Shown: piece after piece, positions 25,504-37,500 of the stretch
How the letters are laid out: each line of letters starts with the position of its first letter
Numbering within the stretch: position 1 is the stretch's first letter
Translations under genes and position numbers: made by a program
Notes under the pieces: generated by a model
Databases searched by the model: none
What the model was told of the DNA's origin: nothing
What the model saw: only the letters and a program-made list of their open reading frames with translations
Assembly: GCF_036417845.1 (NCBI RefSeq)
Contig: NC_089983.1
Coordinates: forward strand, 22,411,207 to 22,475,206
Reading direction: 5' to 3'
From: Apteryx mantelli
Lineage: Eukaryota; Chordata; Aves; Apterygiformes; Apterygidae
DNA: 64,000 bases

Positions 25504-28500
25504 CTGTCTGCATCGTAACTGCAAGTCTAAGCAAGTGTGCATGTAAGCCTGATGGAGAGAGGTCTCTCTACGTGTTCAACTGCTAGGTCAGTGGATGGGG
25601 CTTCAAGGTTGGTTTAAGCCAGTCCGAGTGTGTGGGGCTGGTGGAAGGGGCAGCCCCGACCCCGGGTTTTGCGCCACTTGGCTGATGTGAGCTCAGTGGC
25701 AGGAGTGTCCTGCCAAGGAGGGCGGATCCTGCGCATTGCACGAGGAAACTCCAGGGCAGGAGCAGGGTGGTTGAGACTTAGCCTGCCCTAATCTGCCACG
25801 GCCCTGGCCCCGGAGACAGGGGAGAAGCATGGGCAGGCTGCGGGCGAGGAGACACTGGGCACTGTAAGCTTGATTGCTGGATGTGGGGGAAGGATCAGGG
25901 ACGTGAGGAGCCTTTTCCGATTTGTCTTCTGCAGTGATGAAGGTCTCGGGTATCCTCTCACAGTTCTTTGTCCCACAGGCCTATGCTCCTCTCTCTCTAG
26001 TAATTGCCCATCCCTAAATATGCATAAGTACACTGAGAAACAGCAGCATCAACTTAGGGTCAGTTCAATACTTGCCTGGCCTAGCCCTCAAAATTAAGGA
26101 AATGAATCATTAAGTGGTTTAACAGTACCTGTTTAGCGCCCTTTCGTTCATTGACAAACACCTTACTGTGACCACAATTGCAGAGTACAATATATTGTGC
26201 ACCACAGCCTTAACTTAGGCACAAAAACTGAACATAATTCCTTTAATAGCTGTTCTGAACACAACTTCTTACCAAATTACTCTTTTGCAGTACAGCCAAC
26301 TGTTTCATCAGATCTCCGTAACTGCTGGTTTGGGGATAGGACAAGTGAACTGGCAAGCAAGTGCATGCAGAATTTGAGGTTGAGGTTGTGGTGTGTTGTT
26401 GTTTGGTTTAAAAAAAAAAAAAAAAAAATCACGTGCCTGGAACTAGAAGAGAACGTCTGGTGGAAAGCAGTCTAATTCCCTCTGGGTTTTTTTTGCTGTT
26501 ATAGTTCCTCAGCTGATGCAAATTATTATAGTGCTGCTGATTGCGGTGGACAAAAGCTGATAAATCAGGGCTGGGGATCTGGCCCACAGTAACAGAAATA
26601 CACCAGCTTTATCACATTTGTCTCTAGTTAAAACTCCAGAGTCAACTGAACTTTCCACTGACGTAGCAGGGGTATCAAACTGGATCCACTCGTAGGTTCT
26701 AATTCTGGATTTGTACCTTAATATACAAATTTATTATCTTGTAGAATTGTTTATTAATGAAATCCTTTAGAATCCCTGTCTTTGATAACAAATGCTGCCT
26801 TTGTTACCAAAAACATTCCTGTGTAGGAGTATGAAGTTAAAAAGAACAGTAGGTGATTTTTCTGGATGGTCAGAAGTTGGCAGTTTGGATCAAAATGCAG
26901 ATCTGACATACAAGCACCACAAAGTTCATGAATGTTTGGATCAGCCTTCAGTTTTGGGAGGGTGTCTTTCTGTGCCTTTTTTGGTTTAGCCCCCATTAAC
27001 AGTTTTATTAGCACAGGGAATGTGACTTAGAAGTGTGAACAAAACGTCCCTTCATTCATAACTGACATGCCTATTTTGGCAGGAACTGTAATTTGTTGGG
27101 CCAGGTGAAGGACCAGAAAAAGTTGTTTTGGACATGTGCAGAATGAGCTGGTCTTAAAGGCAAACTGAGTAGTTGCCCAAGACAACAGAATTAGAGTGGC
27201 AGCAGACCTGCAGAGCTTCTCTGCGAGAGTGCCAGTGCCCTTACTCCCTTGAATGCCTGGAGTGCGGCAAATACCTCGGGCCGCTCCTCGTCCCCAGGAG
27301 AGGGAGAGCCCGAGTTGAATGTTTTATGTACTTCCTTCTGTCATGGGGGGAGAGCAGAGAATTACTGAACTATAGGAGGAAGTGGGCTGTATGCTGTCAC
27401 CAAGTCAGAAAGAGCTGTAGATTTAAAGAGAAATGCCAACTAAATATACTATAACAAGGCAACAGAGCTTCTCCCTGCGAAGGGAGAAGAATGAAAAGAA
27501 ATATGATAATCATCCTTTTATTTATCATTTGCTTAAAGACAACCATTTTACTTCTTTCCTCCTGTCCTGGAATACAAGAAAGCACTTGATAAAATGTAAA
27601 ATGCATTTAAATTTGATGAAGAATCTCTTTTATTACCATATATCATTGGTAGCAGTCACAACCTTTAATTATTACCCCGTACAAATAACTTTTTTTTCAA
27701 GAATATCTCACATGAATAATCATAGTAAAACAAATAAGAAGTAGTGTATGTAATTTGACTTGTTACAAGGCAATATGGAGAAGCCTTATGGCTACCAAAG
27801 AAGTACATTATGGCTGAAGACTAAATTGCACCATTAAAATATTTTTTATACTATAAACTAAGGTACTGGGGTAGTTTGAAACCTTCTTTGGAGGAAGATG
27901 GTTTTGACTGTTACTGGGACGGGATACTGGACATAAAGCATCTAGTGAATTGTTCTGTGTTGTTTCCTGTACCCTTTGCTCATTACATTGGTAGGAATCT
28001 TGTTTCTGAAGTGTTCTGTGAAGTTAATTACTGCGTTAGTTAACTAAGTTTTGTTTTTGTTTTGTTTTTTCAGACTTATGCTTGCCCTATCATTTAGCCA
28101 TATGTCCATTTATGTAAAGGAAGTCTCATGCTATGAGAAATATAAAAGAAGTATAAAAATACTTTAAGACTTTTTTTTTAATGTATGGGCAAAATCAGAA
28201 GATCGGGTATGTAGTATTAGATCTCTGGTAAAGAGTTAAGTATTTTAAATGCATATTTACAGTTCAGGATCTATGATTAAATAACGGTCCCAGCCCTTAA
28301 AATTTAATCCACATATCTAAACCCTTCACCTATACCAAGTATCATCAGCAGCCTATTACACCAGATCCTTATAGCTCTAGTTGCAAGAGTGTAGCTTTTG
28401 TTACATAATCATGGATTAATTTGTTCTATGTTTTAATAGCTGTGTTGTTGTATACATGATAATGTAAGGATGTAAGAAAGATGGTGTTTGTATGACATCA

Positions 28501-31500
28501 GTTTCTAGAGATGAAAAAGCTGGACAATCTTTTGGGCATACAGACTTGAAGAAGGGCTTTTTATTTGAAGACTCATCTGTTTGTTCTGTTTTATTTGTCA
28601 TTCTAATAAAGTGTGCTACCTCTCCCCCATAACTTGTCTCTCCTGTATTTTAAACATCTATTCTTTCTTACTTGTACAATATTATATGCAATAATATATT
28701 CATTTTCATTATTAAGTATATGCATAAATTCAGTAACGGAAGTGTGATTTAATAAGCAACAGATTTGAAATTATGCATTTTACCAATACGGGACACATTC
28801 CACTTCCAAAGAACTGCTTTAGAAACGTTTATAAGTTTGGCACAGTGCCTCTCTTTCGCTCTCTTTCGCGCTCGCTCTCTTTCGCGCTCCTTCGCGCTTG
28901 CGCTCTCTCCCCCCCCCTCTTTCTCCCCCCCCTCTTTCTCCCCCCCCTCTTTCTCCCCCCCCTCTTTCTCCCCCCCCTCTTTCTCCCCCCCCTCTTTCTC
29001 CCCCCCCTCTTTCTCCCCCCCCTCTTTCTCCCCCCCCTCTTTCTCCCCCCCCTCTTTCTCCCCCCCCTCTTTCTCCCCCCCCTCTTTCTCCCCCCCCTCT
29101 TTCTCCCCCCCCTCTTTCTCCCCCCCCTCTTTCTCCCCCCCCTCTTTCTCCCCCCCCTCTTTCTCCCCCCCCTCTTTCTCCCCCCCCTCTTTCTCCCCCC
29201 CCTCTTTCTCCCCCCCCTCTTTCTCCCCCCCCTCTTTCTCCCCCCCCTCTTTCTCCCCCCCCTCTTTCTCCCCCCCCTCTTTCTCCCCCCCCTCTTTCTC
29301 CCCCCCCTCTTTCTCCCCCCCCTCTTTCTCCCCCCCCTCTTTCTCCCCCCCCTCTTTCTCCCCCCCCTCTTTCTCCCCCCCCTCTTTCTCCCCCCCCTCT
29401 TTCTCCCCCCCCTCTTTCTCCCCCCCCTCTTTCTCCCCCCCCTCTTTCTCCCCCCCCTCTTTCTCCCCCCCCTCTTTCTCCCCCCCCTCTTTCTCCCCCC
29501 CCTCTTTCTCCCCCCCCTCTTTCTCCCCCCCCTCTTTCTCCCCCCCCTCTTTCTCCCCCCCCTCTTTCTCCCCCCCCTCTTTCTCCCCCCCCTCTTTCTC
29601 CCCCCCCTCTTTCTCCCCCCCCTCTTTCTCCCCCCCCTCTTTCTCCCCCCCCTCTTTCTCCCCCCCCTCTTTCTCCCCCCCCTCTTTCTCCCCCCCCTCT
29701 TTCTCCCCCCCCTCTTTCTCCCCCCCCTCTTTCTCCCCCCCCTCTTTCTCCCCCCCCTCTTTCTCCCCCCCCTCTTTCTCCCCCCCCTCTTTCTCCCCCC
29801 CCTCTTTCTCCCCCCCCTCTTTCTCCCCCCCCTCTTTCTCCCCCCCCTCTTTCTCCCCCCCCTCTTTCTCCCCCCCCTCTTTCTCCCCCCCCTCTTTCTC
29901 CCCCCCCTCTTTCTCCCCCCCCTCTTTCTCCCCCCCCTCTTTCTCCCCCCCCTCTTTCTCCCCCCCCTCTTTCTCCCCCCCCTCTTCTTTCTCCCCCCCC
30001 CTCTTCTTTCTCCCCCCCCCTCTTCTTTCTCCCCCCCCCTCTTCTTTCTCCCCCCCCCTCTTCTTTCTCCCCCCCCCTCTTCTTTCTCCCCCCCCCTCTT
30101 CTTTCTCCCCCCCCCTCTTCTTTCTCCCCCCCTCTCTTCTTTCTCCCCCCCTCTCTTCTTTCTCCCCCCCTCTCTTCTTTCTCCCCCCCTCTCTTCTTTC
30201 TCCCCCCCTCTCTTCTTTCTCTCCTTCAAAACAATTAGTATTTTTTTTAAGCTGATGGGAAGGGGAAGTTCTGAAACATTTGTTTTGGCATTTGCTTCAA
30301 TGATATGATCATGGTTGGTTTGATTTCCTCAGTAACCAATAAAACAAACCAAAAGTAATTTCTCCTTCAGCATCTAATTAAATGCAAACAGTATGTATAT
30401 GTTTTTAAATGCCCTGAGTTCATGCCATAAATTTCCATCCTTCTCCCAAACCTGCTGATCTGTGCACCAGTATAAATGTGACATTTAATCTGCTTTTGCA
30501 TTTAACATTGTGAGCCATGTTCCAAATTTAGATAAGAGTTCATGTCGACTTTAACAAGAACAGGCTGGCCTGTAGAACATTACAACTTCTTTATTAATAA
30601 AGTTATTACATTTTAATATACTAAATATTAGAGAAAGAAAAAGCATTTTAATGTGGCTGTATTGAAATAATCCAATATTAAAAATACTAACACTTCTTTA
30701 CATATTTTGCGAATCCATGCCAGATTTCCCTATGGATTCTAATAATGGCAACTGTAGAGGCACCGGCAGTGGTGAGTACATTTTTATAAAACTGTATAAT
30801 AAGCTATAGTCTTGCAAATTCTTTCAATAATTAAGACCAATACTAAGCAATGCATAAATATTCTGTCTTGTCTTGAGATCTTGTAAATTGTGGTTTTGTA
30901 GATTGTGATTTCTGTCATGTGAAACTGAGATTTGGGAGCTGGAAATGCCTGTGTATTTCTTAGTGAAGGACTGAATTAACTTTTTAGCACTTCTTTTAGC
31001 ATGTTTCTTCTACTTTAGGCAAAATTTCCATCAAATCGAGAGTGCTGCTGTGTTGGTTTCATAGAAAGCTTTGTCTTGCTGGACAGGAAGAATGATCATT
31101 AAATGCATTTCCTTCCCTACTACAAAACATGCTGTAGTTTCTTCCGCAGATCTTCCAGCTATAACTTGTCTTCCCACTACTTTTCTGTGCAAAACTGAAA
31201 ATTCAGTGAGAAAAAGAATGTCTCTAATTTCCTTGGCAAGAATCTACAAAAGCATATATTTTGCCACATCAATACAATGTAAACATTTCTCTTAACATTT
31301 TGTCATAAGGAGAAAAAGACTAATGTTGGTCAAACCTGTGTTATTCAACACAGGAATTCTACTGATCTGACTTTTTACACACTACACAGATGCTTCTTTG
31401 TATGCTTTAGAGCCTGTTTCATCACTGTCTTGGTCAAAGCATTTGCTAGTGTATCAGTATGAATTTTGATTTAATTGGGAAAATGTTTACTGAAATAAAA

Positions 31501-34500
31501 ATAGAAATCACAAGTCTTTAAACTGTAAAGCAAAACAGTGCAATGTTTGAATTGTATATACCAAAAGAAAATTCTGTAGCCTTGTAGAGCACTTGTATTA
31601 GCGCATAAATTGTAAGGAAAGAAGAAATAAAGTTACAGATGTTCACAGTAATGTATAGTGGAAGTGCACTGAAAACAAGTTACAGGTTTAATAATCTTTA
31701 GTCAAATGAGGCTAGACTCAAATAGGCTGTTCAAGATTCAGCAGGAAAGGAAAAAGATCTTCTGGTTTGCTAAGCAGCATTAAGAACTGATATAAGTAAT
31801 GCTTCTGCCTATTTTCCTTAATTTTATTTTACTTTGCAGCAAACTGATGACTATACCAGCCCTCTCTATTGTGGAGGGCAAAAGCAATGAAGATAACGGT
31901 TTAAAATTTGTAAGTTAAATTCTGAACCCTTTGTAGATAATGGCAAAACTCCCATTAATCTGAGAAGATTAAGGATGAGATCTTCTGAGACTGTTTTTAT
32001 TCCAGTGGGTCCCCTATTGGTGCTTTTATTTCTTCATTTTGTTTTTGCTGGAACTGAATAAACTCCTCTGAGTATTGCCACTATTCATAGACAATGCAAT
32101 AAAGCAAAGCCTAGATGGGTAGATGATATAGAAATGTGAATTTGTAGTTAAAGCAAGCCAATGTCTATAGGATTTCTTGAATTTATTAGCTTTCCTTCAG
32201 AAGTCTTCCTCCTAGACGTTTGGCAAAAAAATGAGACTTGGGAACCTAGTGTTAGACGTACTGTCTTTTCTTTTCTGGAGACATGCTGTCTTTTCTTCTT
32301 GGTTTTGACCAGCTACAGTGCACAATGATGGTCAGTTTATTAATATGAGTACCTAAATGGGGTTGTGGAACTTATAACTGGGTACCAAGTTTTGATAACT
32401 TTAGCCTTAATCTCTGTGATAGAGTTGTAAAACAGTATTAATAATGTCCATCTTATAATACAGTTTTAAAATGTATTCAATAGGTCCCAATGTGAAAGAA
32501 GCTATGTAAGTGCAAAATGTTATTTAAATTCCAATGTACATCCTTTAGAAACCAGCAACAATTAAAAAAACCCTAACAATATTAAGCCCCTTAGCAAGCT
32601 TTACTTTAAATTGCCTTGAGCATGGAACCATATCTGAAAGACTAAGATTTTTATTATTACATATCTTTTTAATATTAAGCAATTTTTAATTGCACGACAT
32701 GAGAAGGTGAGTTTCATGCTCTATGGCAACTGTACAAAGAACGTACAAACTACAGTTTGGGTATGGAAAATAAAGCTGGATACATTCTATGTCATATTAT
32801 ATCAGAAATATTTAATATCTTCAGAGCTACCGGCCTTCAGTGATGCAGACTGCATATAGGTAAGTAGTAGGGAAAGAGAAGAGAGTAAGATTCAGTTGTA
32901 CTGTTTTAGCTGTCATGGTGCATCTAGACTAGTAAAAACAAAACCAAACGTATAAAACCCTCATCCAAAAAGAGAGTGAAGATGCACAGAAACAAGGCTG
33001 ATGAAGAAGGAAGGGTACTGTTTTTATCACCAGTTTTCATTGTAGAACCACATTTTGTGATTCAATGCAGTATACTTGTTTCAATTGACAAAAACAGTTC
33101 AGCCCCACCTAAAAAAAAAAAAAAAAATTGGTTTATTTGTATGTTCAGTAAAGTAGATTTGTAATTTTGCCATTGTAAATAGAGATTTTTTTTGCAAGTA
33201 GCATGAACATGAAGTGTTTGAAAGAATCCTGGACTCAGCTCCATGGTTTCTAAAACGTATTGCAAATATTCCTGGGTATTGTTGCTGTAAGCAACGTTAA
33301 TGTCTTAAATCTGTTCAAAGCATCTTTTATGGTGGTGTCAATTGGCAAAACTTTTTGCTCTAAGTCTGCATGTATTCTCTCTTTCTTTCTCTCCGTCTCT
33401 CTTTCTTTCTCTCCGTCTCTCTTTCTTTCTCTCCGTCTCTCTTTCTTTCTCTCCGTCTCTCTTTCTTTCTCTCCGTCTCTCTTTCTTTCTCTCCGTCTCT
33501 CTTTCTTTTTAAAACTTTCTAAACTACATCCTTGTCTGTTTCATTAGATGTTTCTCAAGTCACTCAGAAGTTTTTCCGGACCTTTTTATCCTTATTTTAT
33601 CAGCGAAGAAATTGCCAGGCTTGAGTACTTATATACATATTAATATATTATATATAATAATATATTTTTATATATATATAAAAATAATAAAATACTGATT
33701 GGTATTACAGACACGTTTTAGACTATGTATACATGTATGTTTAAGATGGCATATTTGTAGGTAGTGATTATTGTGGAAAACCCTTTTGCCATGCAGTCCA
33801 TTTGTTTTGGTATTTACAGGGGGAAGTTTTCAAAGGTATAGATGTTGAGCTTATGTTAGGCCTATGTTGGCTTATATTAAAAAAGAATATTTAATTGAAA
33901 AGTTAGCTGAGACACCAGTCAAAACCAATGTGAGCCTCTGTGTCTGTCTCCGTGCTTTGGATATGTTGTTGCTGTGGTTCCAGAGCTCTTTTGAGAATTC
34001 TGGAAGCTTCAGGGGAGAATATCCAGGCACAGTGGCAGACAAACATGCATTAGAAAATTTAAGTAGAGATATCCAGATCAATAACTGCACATGGCTCAAG
34101 TAGAATGGGATTTTCCCTTAGAATCAAGAGACGGTACATTTTTACATCATCTTTCTTTTGCTGCCTTCTTTTGCGGGTACTCTATTCACACTACCTGCGG
34201 AAAGCTCAACCTTGAAAGAAACATGCATCAGTCAAAAATGTTTTTTCTAGTACTCACATTATGTTTCTTTTGAAGGTCACTGTAACAGGAATTGGGAGTG
34301 CTGAGTTCATTATAGTTCTACAGCTGACTTTATAACTGACCTTGGCAAGTGACTTGATGCCTCATTTTATCAGTTTCCTTATCTCTGAATAGGAATTAGA
34401 AATAATTCATCATTTTGTAAAGTTCTTTGAAATATAAATTTGAAAAACACTGGGACTATTAGAAATTATCCTTCATTAAGAACATGGGCAGGTCTTTGCA

Positions 34501-37500
34501 TTAGATTCTAGAGTAATAGTAATGAAACGTATTTCTCATGCTTCAAAAAAAAAAAAAAAGCTTCAATACTGACTTAAAATTGAGAGAAGCGTGAGGGTAG
34601 GTATTCTTTTTCTACTAGTACCACAGAGCAGAGTTCTGTCGTCCAGGAAATTGTTAGTCTAAAACTTTGTGGAACTGAATTCTGAGATGCATGCATGAGT
34701 ATGGGTCGTAGGATCAGGTCTTTTATGGCCTCTTCTGAGGCAACTTATAAAATGAGCCATAATTTGGCCTAAAGTATGCAGGCAGAAGGGAAGCCAAAAA
34801 TCACTTCCCTTCTCTGCTTTTATTATTTTAACACAGTGTCATACAAAAGCTTAAGTCTGTAGTATATATAGCCTGTTATAACAATACAGTCTTAAGTTTT
34901 TTCTATATATAGAAATATATAGATTTCTGAGGATATGTTTGAAATTCAAGGAAGCAATGTTCTCTTCTTCGAAATGTTCTCTTCTCCCTATTTTTTGTAT
35001 TTTCAACTACGAGAATTCTTTCAATCCAATATAAATAATAATTTGAGAAGTCCATAACCCCATGATACTGTCTTTGTTTTTTTTTTTTAAATGCAGGAAT
35101 CTTTTCCAGGAAATAAAAGTTCTTTTCGAAACTCTAAATTTAGCGTTCACTTTGGATTTTACTAAATCACTGGCTATATGCATTGTTATTTTAGATCAGT
35201 GGTGTATAGATATAGGTTGTATTAAGTCTACTCCCATTTAAATGCTAAGTGATTATATAATCAGCAGACACTGCTAGATATTTAGGACATCGAGTATGAG
35301 TCGGGACGCCTGGGTTTATGCTCAGGTCAGCTGCTCTGCTCTGAACTAGATACTGCTTCTACTGATTGTGTCCAAATAGATGACTAAAGTATGCTTAATT
35401 CTGGAACCTGATGTTTGAAATGGGTGTACTAGTGGGCTTGCAGGGGGAGATTTAAGTGAGCTGGATTTGACTGTGCAACTCTACCAAACTCCACTTATGC
35501 ACTAGCTTAAAATAAGTGGATATTTGCATTAAAATAACCAGCAGTGAAATATTTGTGTTGTTAATACAAGCATGGGTCTGAGGCTTCAGCATTAGTACTC
35601 TCCTGACACTAATGAAAGTGTTTTTACATCAGTTATTGTTTCCAGCTGTCTGGAAGCTGCACCACTGGAAATAGTACTTTGACAGTGTTCATTTGTATTG
35701 TGTTTTGAAGGTCACCCTTACTGCCATATGGACTACTAATTTCCCTATTTATTATTACATTTAAAATAAACCTGAGGTTCTGCATCATAGTTTTATACAG
35801 CAAAGTCAAACAGAAGGTGGCTCTCTGGCCCATATTTTTGTTATTACATGTCCCAATTCTGTATATGCAGTACAAGCTTAAATTACACTTAGATGTGATG
35901 ATCAACAGTGCAGATTTATCAGAAGGACTTAGGTCAGGCAATGGCAATCTTTCCAGGCAGCTATGCTAACCATATTATTCTTTCCAAATTAGAGAATGAG
36001 CATGCTGGTAGAACCGCAGTGGGATCTAGGGGATGTTGCCAATAAGCTGCTGATCTTTCCTCTGTTAAAAGTATGAGCTCCAAGCATCTGCGGAGTTTCA
36101 AGCTCAATGAGGGAATTGTTGCCTTGAAACTGAGGTTTTCAGCTGCTGGCCCTGCTGCATGTCAAAACCTGCCTGTGTGCACTTTGATACCCTCATGTGG
36201 CTGTCCCAGGTTTCAGTCTCATGTTCCGTAGGAGAGGCTCATGAGCAGCTCCTTGTTCTAGTTATAACTACACAGTTATTTGTTATTCATGGAATTTTTA
36301 GCCCTTGTAGTTTATTAAAGGAGAAGCCAGAACTTCAACACTATCCCTACTGAAATTGTTTCAAGCAAAATTAGTTGGGAAGCTAAGAAGTGACATGATT
36401 GTTTGGCCAAAAAGGTAGTGTTCTGTCCCTGTGGTGAAGGAGCCTGGTTTCTTGTCTTTATCCCCCACTGCCATTTGACTTTTAGGTTAAGGTTTAAATA
36501 CAGTTGCAGTTCCCATGCCAGGGACATCTCTCGTAACTCCTGGCTCCTACATGAGTGCCTTTAACTGTTCACCTCTGGTCCTCTGTGCTCTCTCTGGTCT
36601 GTGAATCTAGCATTCCTGGCTGCACAGTGGTACAGCTTCAGGTAGGAGTTAAAATTTTTCTCATTCAGAGAAGCTCAGATGCCTCCCTGTGTGGTAAGAG
36701 ATTAGTTTTGAATTCCCTCAGTCTGAGGACAGCACAGGGTTCTAATTTCTGATTTCTTGGTAAATTCTTGAGACTGTGAAGTAAAGATGGCTCTCACCCC
36801 CAGCTGCACGTTAAAACACATGTCATCTTTTCTGTGAAAGGACAGACAGAGGTGCCTACCTTCATGGAAGGATTCCTGCATATGGATTTGGAGGTAGGGG
36901 TTAGGACCTCCTCCTGTTCTGCATCTGAAAACTAAAATCAGAAGAAAGGCAATGTTAAAAATGACTGAGCCGAGTATTTCCCATCTGCACCTGTGGAACC
37001 AAGGCAGCTCCCTGCTCGCCCTGTGAATTTGCTGGGATAGCTGTTCTGTTTAGTTTTCTAGTTTTCTTCCTGTATTACATAGTGAGTGTCAGAGCTTGCT
37101 TTAAGGCTGTGGACTGTGCCCTAGGGACACGATGCCTGAAAGTTAGGCACAGCAGTGCAGACTTCTAGGTATCTAAGTCCTTGGACTTAGCCCATAACTT
37201 CTCATTTGGATCTACATTTAGAAAATAAAGCACTATTTATAGTATATGCATGAAAAATACCACACTGATCCATTTCACTAATATTGGCTAGATTGGTACC
37301 TTTGCCTTGGCCTGTCATCCTGTTGGTAGGAAAAGAAAACACTCTCTACTTTTAGCTGCACTTTACTTTAGAAATAAAGCACCTATTTAAGATGCATTTT
37401 TTTTCCATTTTGTTTTGTCATAGGAATAAAAAGATAAAATGCAAGTTTGTCAGTGGTTGTTAATATTCTACAAGCAGTACTCTAAAATCTCCATCTAGAC

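Larger units (their letters stand above)
18202..30723 (+). other. FRZB: FRZB intron 1 (12.5 kb)
   Basis: A GT-AG intron in phase 1. The first kilobase is GC-rich, as a continuation of the CpG island. The rest is AT-rich with a GC-rich patch at about 25600-25860, homopolymer runs at 25477 and 26410, and the large pyrimidine minisatellite at 28906-30220. No additional exon or gene is recognised. Confidence 0.9.

Noticed and set aside
26380-26430. Processed pseudogene with poly(A) tail at the A19 run
   Set aside because: No gene-like sequence or target-site duplication is visible upstream of the run.
28906-30220. CRISPR-like array
   Set aside because: The repeats are directly contiguous with no unique spacers, and the setting is a vertebrate intron.
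28765-30308. Four long open frames (446-511 codons) with [15 protein letters not shown] and RKRGG repeats
   Set aside because: They are translations of a 15-bp tandem repeat, whose period is a multiple of three, so every frame lacking a stop in one unit stays open. They lie within a FRZB intron.
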